Positions 51,701-63,700 of a stretch of 64,000 bases of DNA are shown in pieces. The position numbers were made by a program, and so were the translations under genes. The notes under the pieces are model-generated. The model was not told where the DNA came from. It searched no databases and worked only from the letters and a program-made list of their open reading frames with translations. The DNA comes from Henricia sp. BOLD:AAB3569 (lineage: Eukaryota > Echinodermata > Asteroidea > Spinulosida > Echinasteridae). The first letter of the stretch is position 1. Every line of letters starts with the position of its first letter. The DNA is taken from positions 2,852,001-2,916,000 of the forward strand of contig JBBELK010000024.1 of the NCBI GenBank assembly GCA_037783545.1, in the 5' to 3' direction.

Positions 51701-54700
51701 TCTTTATGTAATTTGTACATCAATTTTCTAAATTCAGTTCAGTTGAATTTCTGTAAATAAAAGAAGATCTGGATAGAGGAGAACCCACATAGCAAAATGC
51801 GACTGATAAGGCCACTGAAAATGAAAGAAACTATTACAAGCATTTCTACTTCTTAAACTTCCCCACAGATGTTCCTGGTGCTCCGAGTGCTCCAACTGTC
51901 TCTGATATCACAGCCACTTCAATGAATCTCAGCTGGTCTCCGCCCCAGTCTGATGGAGGAACACCTATCACAGGTTACACCATCGAACGCAAGGATAAAT
52001 TCAGCTCACGCTGGTCCAAAGTCACCAAGGAGCCTGTGAAGGAGACTAGCTTAAAGGTCAATGACGTGAAGGAAGGAGACGAGTATCAGTTCCGAATCAC
52101 GGCTGAGAACATCCGTGGGTCTGGAAAACCTGGAGATGCATGCTCATTTGTGAAAGCAAAACATCCATATGGTGAGATTTCAATCCTCGTTAAAAATTAG
52201 GGCATAATGCTAGTTATTGAGATGGATTATTATCCCATCCTGGGAAAGTGGGGGAGGAGTGCCAGGGTTAAAGAATAGCATTACCCCTATGCATCTCAAA
52301 TCCAAGATGAGTAATGGCTATATGTGACCGGACAAGGTCAGCAGCCATTGTTTATAGTAATTTTCGTTTAAAGTCACTAAACACAAATTTTAACAAATAT
52401 CGGAGTTCAGAATTTTTATGCAGAGTATTAAGTTTCAATTTTCTCCCCAAATACTTCTTAAATATAGATAATTGTAAATGTGTCTTAAAATGTGTAAGGC
52501 CTGGTTTAAGATAAATCTGGAAGAAAAAAGAACAATCTTTGGCGTGGATGCTTTAAATTTCAGATTGAATGGAGGGTCATATAATGACACAGTCATGAGC
52601 TATCATACTTCTTGGCTTCACTAAATACCAAAATGTTTACCTTAATTTCACAGAGGTACCAGGCAAGCCATTAGCACCTGTTGTTACTGACATCAATAGC
52701 AGTCACATGACAGTCACATGGTCTCCACCAGAGACCGATGGAGGAAGTCCAATCACAGGATACATCCTTGAGGTTAGGGACACAAGCTCTACTCGCTGGA
52801 CCAAGGTCTCAAGAGACAACATCACAGAGACGACGTTCACAGTGAAAGACTTGAAGGAAGGAAGCGAGTATGAGTTCCGAGTTACTGCTGAGAATAAAGC
52901 TGGTCCTGGGAAACCCAGTGAGGTTTCAAAGGCTCACATTGCAAAACCAAAATACGGTGAGTTTAATTATTTTTGTAATTAGAGTAAGATTTTAAACAAC
53001 GCTGAATGCCGCAATAGGGCGACATTTCGGCAAGACTCTCACCGGAGACCACCGAAATTTCGGCAAGAGTGACTCAAAATGACACCTTATTTTTTTACCC
53101 AAAGCTTCAAAAAATGGTTGCAGACCGAAGAGAAACAGCTCCAGTCCCGATAAAAATGGTTCTCGACCTAAAAAAAATGGTTTTTGACCTAAAACAATGA
53201 ATTTTAAACTCAAAAATATTAGGGCGACACCAAAATGTCGCCCTATTGAGCAGGTCGCCCTAATATACCTTTTTTACACACGATTTGTCGCCCTAATCTA
53301 GCATTGATAGTAATTTTATGAATCAAATATGGACATCAATCTATACAATCTACTATACAATGGAGCAATGCCATGCATGTTTCTTGATTTTTTTTCCCTC
53401 TTCTTCGAACCTTGTCTTCTCATTTAGATGTTCCCGGTGCTCCAGAGAAACCTCTTATTGCCAACATCACAGCAGTGTCCCTGACTGTCACCTGGTCACC
53501 TCCAGACTCCGATGGCGGCAGTCCTATCACAGGTTACATCTTGGAGAAACGAGACATCGCAAGCAAACGTTGGATGAAGGTGTCTACAGACGCAGTGACT
53601 GACTTGACCTATGATGTCACAGGTTTGACCCAGGGGTCAAGCTATGAGTTCAGAGTCAGTGCACAGAACAAGGCTGGGACAGGAAAACCAAGTGTTCCTT
53701 CAGAGGTTACGCAAGCCAAGCCTCCTTATGGTAAGAGCCTTTTGCTTGTTTATCAATCTTAAAAACTATTGGCAACACGTAACAACTGATAAACCCGTCT
53801 CAAGGTTATGACTTACAAATAGGCAATCACAACTTTGCAAGGGGTTCTGCCCAAAGATTGTATAGTGCCACTTAAGAGTTATGCCCACAACTTGCGACAA
53901 GTACCCATTGTGAGTGTTTTGTGAAACAACTATAAAACTTGTCGTAAACTTACAAAGAGTTTGGTGAGTTGTGATGGATTTGAGCACTTACAACGTGTCA
54001 CAAGAAGTTGGGAAATCGACCCCAGTACTTTTTTCTCCTCACTCCCTTTCCCCCGACCCCCTCCCCCGCCCCCCTCCCCCCTAAAAAAAAATGGTGTAAA
54101 AATGGTACACAAAGTTGATGACCACACAATTTGCATTCGTTTGTGTTTATTATTCCATTGTTTTGTAGTGATGGGTGTGTGAGTGGTTAATCTGGAGTCA
54201 ACATTTTATACAGCCAGAGCTTTTTGTGTTAAAGCTTGCAAAACAAAACTTGATCAATGCTGATATTATTGTCAAATCTCATTCCCACAGATGTTCCAAG
54301 TGCCCCTGGTAAACCTGAGCCATCAAACATCTCAGAAACAGTCATCAATCTCAAATGGTCACCACCTCAATCAGACGGAGGCAGTGCCATCACGTCTTAC
54401 ATCATTGAGCAACGTGAGAGCTTAGCTAGGTCTTGGACTCGAGTTCTTGAGACTAAAATGATCGATGTGGAGTGCTCCATCACCAGATTGAAGGAAGGGG
54501 CAGAGTACCAGTTTAGAGTCAGTGCTGAGAACAAAGCAGGTGTTGGCAATCCCAGTGAGCCGTCAACACCGCTTGTGTCTAAATCTCCATATGGTAAGTT
54601 GAACTCTTTATCTATGGAATCTTTTTCAAGGTTTGTGATGTAATTAATTAATTAATTAAGTTTACAGTGAGGTGTTGGCAAAAGCTTTCTGGCCAGAAGT

Positions 54701-57700
54701 AATTATTTCCGAAGCCGCTGTGAGCCAAGCATCGTATTGGAAGAATTAAGTCCAAAGAAGAGCTAAAGCTGGTTTTTAAATCTTTTGGCAACAGTAAACT
54801 TCATATCAAAACTTGGTTTATTCAGTATCTTACTCGCTTTTGGGTCTTTCTATAAATTAGGGGTCCAATGTTGGTGTCCCCCGTTACATTTTACATCTTG
54901 TTTTTGTAAATTCAGTACACATTCTTTAAATACTTTCCTTCTCAAAGAGTGAGTACATCAAGTACAATTCATACAAAATAGTTTAAAAGCCATTTTAATG
55001 ATTTGTGTATGAAAAATAACACATATCAGGTGTAACGGGGGACACCAAATGTCACACTTTTGGACCCCTAATTTATAGAAAGACCCTTTTGTTGTTGGGT
55101 GATGACCACTCCTGGTACCTAATTACATGTAGCAAGATCTATCAACCTTTAATCAGAGTTTGGAGTATTGAATTGTGTACAATACTATAGCTGTGGCAAA
55201 AAAGGGTTAAATGTATACTTCAGAACCAAAATTGACATTAAACATTAGTGAACGTTGTACTTTAAGTTAAGTTTGATTAACTGTTGAACAACTTTTCCAT
55301 TGCCATTAAACAGATGTACCATCACCACCAGAAGATGTTAAACTCAGCCAGACGCCCCCAACATCAATCCAGCTGACTTGGAATGCGCCCTCTAGTGACG
55401 GTGGCACTCCAGTTACGGGATACTTCATCTACCAAAAGGACGCATTTTCATCAAAATGGACTAAAATCACACCTGAACCTACCCAGGACGCCACTTACAA
55501 GGTCAAATCATTGGAAGAGGGGTCCGAGACATCATTCCATGTAACGGCTGTCAACAAAGTAGGGGTCAGCAAACCCAGCGAGAGTGTTTCTCTCAAGATC
55601 CAGCCTCCAGGTTCCCCAGAAGCTCCCGAGATTGAGACAATCGACAACAAGTCAGCCGTGGTGACTTGGACAGCCCCAGAGAGTACTGGAGGCAGTCCAA
55701 TCACAGGATATTACCTGGAGAGACGAGAAACGACCAAGGATCGTTGGATCAAAGTCACTCGAGGAGCCATCAAGGAGACATCGTTTGAAGTCAAGGATCT
55801 TGTGAAGGATGCAGAGTATGAGTTCCGAGTGTCAGCTGAGAATAAAGCTGGAATTGGTCCACCAAGTTTGCCGTCTAAGAGAGTTGTGGCTAAACTGCCA
55901 TATGGTAAGGACAGTACTTGAAATTTGGATTTTTCGCACAATTTGGCAACCATTTCATCAATAGTGAAATTGGGGTTACAGTTTTGGGGTTCTTTTCAGC
56001 CCGGTGCAAAAAAAACGCGAAACAAAACCTTTTTTTGCGTGACTTTGACATTCATCAGCGTTACCCAAAAAAAACCACACTGTTTCACAATGCAAAACAT
56101 GTTTTCATCGAAACAAACGTTTTGGTCTACCGTCTACGGTACTTGTTTCGATACTGGAGAAACCGATAACCAATCATCGATCGTATTCCGGATCACGTGG
56201 TATCAAGATATCATGTGACTGTACTGCTTTATTGTTGCCATTGGCGGCGCTATATCCGTTTCGGTAGCATTTTTGTTTTGTTGTGTGGCATTTCGGTTTT
56301 CCGTTTGCAGGGTGGATACACTCAAATGCGAAACGGGGAGTAAACAAATTTGTTTCGTGTTTCGTGTTTTTTGCCTTCCATTTGAGCCGGGCTTTAGGGA
56401 TCAGATGGGTTGGCTTGTTTCACTCAAATTCCCTTTTGCCTCCCCTTTTTATATGCATTCCACAACCATTAATCCATGCATAACTCTAAAGTGTGTTCAG
56501 TTTAATAGAAAATACCCACTTTTGGAGCTAAGATTTAATTTGTCTGGCCGTCATTTTTTTAACTCATATTATTGTGGAAACAGATGTTCCTGGTACCCCA
56601 GCGAAACCTGAGATCACTTCAATTGACAAGACAGAAATGACTCTATCTTGGAGCCCGCCTGATTCTGACGGAGGAGCACCAATCACTAGATACATCTTGG
56701 AGAAGAAGGAACCATTCTCATCTCGATGGTCTGAAGTTAGCAAAGTGACTGAGAGTGAATTCAGAGTGACTGGTTTGAAGGAGGGATCTGAATATCAGTT
56801 TAGAGTCAGTGCTGAGAATAAAGCTGGTGTTGGTAAACCAAGCCAGGCTAGCGAGTCCAAGATAGCCAAACTGCCCTATGGTAAGTAGGAAAAATTGATT
56901 TTCATCTGCAGCAAGTGTAGATGTGCATAAATAAATCTAAATTTCAAATCAAAATTCACAATAATATCTACAATAAAATTTAAATTTGCTTAAGGCATCT
57001 CCATTTAGAAGCTCACCATTTTATTTTCTTCCCCTGTTTGACAGATGTTCCACAACCACCAAAAGATTTAGCAATTTCTGATGCAAAACCGACAACACTT
57101 AAACTGACTTGGTCTGCACCTGATAACGACGGTGGATCGCTGATTTCTGGCTACATTATTGAGATGAAAGACAAGTTCAGTTCTCGTTGGACAAGAGTTA
57201 CTGCTACCTCCATCAAGGAGACGAGTTTCAATGTCACAGGTCTCAAAGAGGGAACTGACTACGAGTTCCGAGTAGTGGCTGAGAATAAGGCTGGGCTCAG
57301 TAAACCTAGCGAGAGCGTCTCTCTCAAGATCCAACCTCCAGGTTCCCCAGAAGCTCCCGAGATTGAGACAATCGACAACAAGTCAGCCGTGGTGACTTGG
57401 ACAGCCCCAGAGAGTACTGGAGGCAGTCCAATCACAGGATATCATCTGGAGAGACGAGAAACGACCAAGGATCGCTGGATCAAGGTCACTCGAGGAGCCA
57501 TCAAGGAGACATCGTTTGAAGTCAAGGATCTTGTGAAGGATGCAGAGTATGAGTTCCGAGTGTCAGCTGAGAATAAAGCTGGAATTGGTCAACCAAGTTT
57601 GCCGTCTAAGAGAGCTGTGGCTAAACTGCCATATGGTAAGGACGTTGATTTGTGAAGGAATCAATTTGTTTTTGCAGAGTTTTGCAACCTTATCGTTGGT

Positions 57701-60700
57701 GGTACAGCGTTAGAATGCCCCGACATTTGGAAAGTGTGGAATGCACCCTAAATGCAACAGACCTGAGACCATTAAATGGACACTCAAACCCATGCCACTG
57801 TCTCTCTTTTATCACACAAATTATAAATATCTTTTCAGCAAAAACCTTAAAGCACCCAAAACTATCCTTCTCAAAGTGCCCCTATACACACCCTCGGTTG
57901 ATAAGCATTTACTTATAGCTTGACTCATACTCTTCCAAATCTGTGTTGAGTAAGGGTGGCTACTATTGGATAACTTTGGTTATTGACCTTGACAAGGAAC
58001 ATGAGTTTACATTACCAAAAGGCTATGAGGAGTTATAAGAGGAGTTATATACACTACTTGTAAACCAGTAAATGCTGTTGGGTTTATGAGTATTATTTTG
58101 TTTTATGTCATTCCTATTGCAAAACAGATGTACCTGGTGCCCCAAGCAAACCTGAGATCACTTCAGTTGACAAGACAGAAATGAATCTATCTTGGAGCCC
58201 GCCTGATTCTGACGGAGGAGCACCAATGACTAGATACATCTTGGAGAAGAAGGAACCATTCTCATCTCGATGGTCTGAAGTCAGCAAAGTGACTGAGAGT
58301 GAATTCAGAGTTACTGGTTTGAAGGAGGGATCTGAGTATCAGTTTAGAGTCAGTGCTGAGAACAAAGCTGGTGTTGGTAAACCAAGCCAGGCTAGCGAGT
58401 CCAAGATAGCCAAACTGCAATATGGTAAGAATGCTGACATCTCATGACCTCTTCTTGCTTGATTTTGTTGTTAACTGTGTCAAAATATCAGAATTGTGAT
58501 TAAATTTATACGTGCATAATATGTTTTCCAAGAGCCGTAAGGCAACAAATTACAACAGTTGTATTGCTGTGAAGCTGTACATAAAACAAACCCTACAAGC
58601 GTTCAGCTGCAAATTTCATGAAAAAGTAGGTAGCTTCCGCAACTTTATAGAGCTTTTGTGAAATTAGCTCAAGGTTGTTGCACAGCTTATGTAATCAAAC
58701 TTTGTGCAAGCAGGTTTTTTACGCAGTTGTGTTCTGTAAAATCAGCTGCAGAATACTGAATGATTACATTATATTTTATCTGTTATTAGATGTTCCTGAT
58801 GCTCCTGGAACTCCTGAAATATCCGACGTCAAACAAACATCGCTCACACTCACCTGGGCTGCTCCTGAGAACGATGGTGGATCTCCAATAACTGGCTACA
58901 TCGTGGAAAAGAAGGACAAATTCAGTACTCGCTGGGCCAAAGTTACTACCACTACGGTGCAAGAAACAACCTTTGTCATCACAGGTCTTCAAGAAGGTAC
59001 TGATTATGAGTTCCAAGTGAGTGCTGAGAACAAAGCAGGCATCGGCAAGCCCAGCAAGCCGGCAGGCATTAAGATCTCGCCACCCGGAGCTCCTAGCAAA
59101 CCGGTCGTGAGTGAGGTGACTGATAAGGCTGCTACCGTCAGTTGGACGGCTCCGGAATCAGATGGAGGGAGTAAGATACTTGGCTACATCATTGAAAAAT
59201 GTGACACGTCCAGGGACCGATGGGTTAGAGTCAACAGAAGTCTTGTGAAGGAGACGACTCTGCGAGTTGAGGAACTGACTGCAAAGGCTAAATATCAGTT
59301 CCGAATCAGTGCTGAGAACAAGGCTGGAAGTGGACCGACCAGTGAACCATCAGATGTTGTTGAAGCTAAATTGCCTTATGGTATGTCCAGTTTGTTAAAT
59401 GCCTGAACAAAGTTTCACAATCAAAATTAAATACAAATGTGGACAGATGTCCATTAATCAAAAATTAAATAAGACATTCAAACAAATCATGTAATTTATA
59501 TTTTTTTGCATTGCTAAAATATTCTACATATTACACAAATAGACCCTTTTCACCGGTGGCCATGATAGGGGCAGGCTTTCATATTTACCATAAATGTATG
59601 ACAGAAGATCCACAAGTGTGACTGCCCCCTGTCATGGCCGCCAGTGCAAAGGTTCTATATGACAGTCTTTTGATAGACGGTGTGACCTCTGACGTCACTG
59701 CAGGCATCAAAACATTAGGGGTGTGGCTATCACTGTGTGCACGCATTTGGATTTGGAATGAGGTCGCTGGTTAGATTGGCTTGGAATTGTCTGACCTTTG
59801 ACCTTGTTCCCTGAGCAAATTTATGCAAAGTGTGTTGCGTATGCAAAATGGCAGGCATTATTTTACTACAGCGCACTTTAGTTGTAAACAAATGTCAGAC
59901 GGTCCATCAAAATGATGTAATAGTATTTATGATCAATTATAAAACTTTCACTCCAAAAACACAACTTTCTTTTTCACAGATATACCTAGCTCACCAAGTA
60001 GACCATCGATTAGCGATATCACGGCCAACTCCATGACACTGTCTTGGAATACTCCAAGTGCTGATGGAGGCAGCCCTGTCAAGTCTTACACCATTGAGAA
60101 GAAAGAACCCTACGGTAAATGGTCGCAGGTTGCTAAGACTGATGAAGAGTCTTACAAGATCACTGGGCTGAAAGACGGACAGAAATATGAGTTTAGAGTT
60201 GCCGCTGAGAACAAGGCTGGCAGGGGTAGCTTCAGCGAGGCCACTGCTCCTACGGAAGCAAAGGAGCCTTATGGTAGGTTACATCATTGTTTCTTGAAAT
60301 AATTATCTGGGCTCAAAGATGGTACACTGTTTGAGAACTTCAACATGTTTCAGATATAAACAGATTATTTGCAATACTACCAGCACATCGTGTAACCATT
60401 ATGAAGGATTTACTTTTGCAAAAAAAAAATTTGAAATGAGTTGATGATAAATCTTATCTTCAACAGTTGTTCCCGATGCTCCAAGTACACCAGACATTTC
60501 TGAAGTCAAGCCAGCATCACTGACACTGACCTGGAAGGCTCCAGAGAATGATGGTGGCTCTACCATCACAGGTTACGTCATTGAGAAGAAAGACAAGTTC
60601 AGTCCTCGTTGGAGCAAAGTTTCCACAATGAGAGAGACAACATTCAACATCACTGGTCTTCGTGAAGGGGACGAGTACGAGTTCCGCGTCACAGCTGAGA

Positions 60701-63700
60701 ATAAAGCTGGACTCGGTAACCCTAGCAATGCTGCATCTTTGAAGATAACACCACCTAGTGCTCCCGGGAAACCAGACTTGACTGACATCACCGACAAAGC
60801 CATCACCTTGAAGTGGACTCAACCAGACTCCGATGGCGGAAGTCGCATTACTGGTTACTTCATTGAGATGTGTGATACATCCAAAGAGAGATGGGTTAAA
60901 GTCAACAGAAGCCCAGTTAAGGAGACAACGTTCAGGGTACAAGACCTGACTGCTAAGACGGAATACCAGTTCCGGATCAGTGCAGAGAACAAAGCAGGAA
61001 TAGGACCTACCAGTGAACCATCAGAGGCTGTTGTTGCTAAACTGCCTTTTGGTATGTTCCGTTTCATTTCTGAAAGCTTACAGATAGATTAGTGTGGATT
61101 ATCTTCTACAAAAACATTTTGGGTAAATTGCAGCTCACTCTCATGTGGTTAAAGTTATTGTATTTGGGAAATCTCTGCAGTTAAAAATCAAAGTCGGTTT
61201 GAATATTTAACTGGGATTTTTTTATGCTGTAATGTTTCCTTTCAGTTAATTTACTTCTGAAAAGAGCAGGTAATTTACTCAAAAGTATTGTCAGACTACG
61301 GGGCGTGGGGGTGCAGCCCTAGGTCTTTTCATCATTAATTTATTTAAGACCACTTCATCTTGCTTCTTTCCATGACATTCTGCTTTCTTGTCATGATGTC
61401 TTGATCCTTGCAAAGGGGAAATTGGTCCTGAAACAATGCAGCAAAATATGAAGATATAATGCAGACCCTATTTTAGCAAAGGGCTTTTGTTTATTTTTTT
61501 TCTCAATCCGACAGACATGCCAAACTCTCCCAGCACACCAACAATCAGTGACATCACTGCCAAATCCATGAACCTCTCCTGGGACACACCACGATCAGAT
61601 GGTGGCAGTCCGATCACCGACTACGTCATTGAGAAGAGAGAACCATTTGGCAAGTGGGTCCAAGTAGCCAAGACATCAGACAACTCATACACTGTCAAGG
61701 GTTTGAAGGAAGGCCAGGAGTATGAGTTTAGAGTTGCTGCTGAGAATAAAGCTGGACTCGGCAGTTTCAGTGAAGCTACGGCGCCAACGCGGGCCAAGGA
61801 ACCTTACGGTAACTTATTCAGAAAATCATAATACACTATAATTTCTCTAAGAGCAGTGTTATAGTTGAATTGTTCACAAGTCTATTGCAAGTCTGGTAAC
61901 AAAATTTAAAGTCCACCATGAGTTCAGTCACAAGTAAAACCTACTTTTCGAGTACTCAAAAGAAATGTTGTGTAATATAAGTTATGATTACACAGACAAT
62001 GTCAAACTCGCTGTACATTAAGAACAGTACTTTAATTAGACTAGGTTTGAAGATAATCAATTCATTTTCATGTTTGAAACACTTAAGGCCTTTGAAATGC
62101 TGAAAGTACTCGGGAAAAGTACTCGGCGAGTACTTTTCAAAGAACTTTCAGCATTTCAAAGACCCTAAGTAATTGTAAAAGCCAAACTGGGGTGATTACC
62201 TTCAAACCAAGTATAGCTGAAGTCCAGTTCTTATTGTACAGCGAGTTTGACATTGTCTGTGTAATCATAACTTATATGAGACAATATTTCCTTCGAGTAC
62301 TCAAAAAGTACCCGACTACAACACTAGTTTGACATATGGTTCTAATCTTTGTTGTTTATAGATGTGCCAGGAGCACCTGGAACTCCAGACATTTCTGATG
62401 TTAAACCAACTTCCCTGACCCTTACATGGACTCCACCAGAATCTGATGGCGGCACTCCGATCACAAACTACATCATCGAGAAGAAAGATAAATTCAGCTC
62501 TCGTTGGACCAAAGTCAACATCACAGCTGTTAAGGACACTCGGTTTGAAATCACTGGCCTGCAAGATGGAACAGAGTATGAGTTTAGAGTTACAGCGGAG
62601 AACAAAGCTGGCCAGGGTAAAGCGAGCAACCCAGCGTCCCTAAAGATCTCTAAGCCTGATGCTCCAGGCAGGCCAGTCGTGTCTGATGTCACCGATAAGT
62701 CTCTAACGCTAACCTGGACAGCCCCGGTCTCTGACGGAGGCAGTAAGATCCTAGGATACATCGTAGAGAAGTGTGACACTTCACGAGACCGTTGGGTCAG
62801 AGTCAACAGGAGCCTTGTGAAGGAGACTACACTAGGAGTTGAAGAGCTGACTGCTAAGAGTGAATACCGGTTTAGGGTCAGTGCTGAGAACAAGGCAGGC
62901 GCAGGACCGACCAGTGAACCATCAGATGATATCGTGGCCAAACTGCCGTATGGTGAGTATAAGGTGTACTTGAAAGTTGAATTATAATAAAAATATCAAA
63001 TGCTGGTTTTGTATAATGATTTATCACTAAAGTATCAAAACACTGTTGTCATTATTATCGCAACCTTCAGGGAATCATCAGAATCATCTTGCTTCATCTA
63101 GGTGGCTGCTCGGCCATAGCACACAGTCTACCAGCGCTTAGATTGTAACATTCCCCTATTAAACAGCTCCCGAATTATCGCTTTGGGCAATTGAGATTAA
63201 ATGTTTTGCCCAGGGACACAAAAAATTTGCCACAGTTGGGACTTGAACCTGCGACCATCCGATTTTGAGTCCAACTTCGCACCCACTAGACCATCCCATT
63301 GTACAAGCACCAAACCAATTTCTAAATTGTGTTTCTCACAATGTTTAGTTGGCCCTTTTGTGAGCTATCAAATTTCTGATCTGGGGCCAACTTCATTAAG
63401 CTGTTTATAGCACAAAAATGTGCTTAATCAAAAATTTGTTTGCATTATAAAAATGGGTTAATAGTCAAAATTGTATGTCAACTTGTGTTCTTAGCAAGAG
63501 TAGCAGAACACCAGTCAATTGAAATACTCATCAGATAAGATTTTGACTGCTAACACATTTTTATAACAGTTTTATGGAATTGGCTCCTGGTACGGTTGAG
63601 AAACAGGGACAGAATAATTTTCTATCCTTCCTCAAACAGACACACCCGATGCTCCTAGCCAACCAACAGTTAGCGACATCACAGCACGCTCTATTACTCT

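Noticed and set aside
56273-56611. 112-residue plus-strand ORF ending in the start of exon 74
   Set aside because: It reads exon 74 in the wrong frame; the FnIII frame starts at the acceptor 56584.
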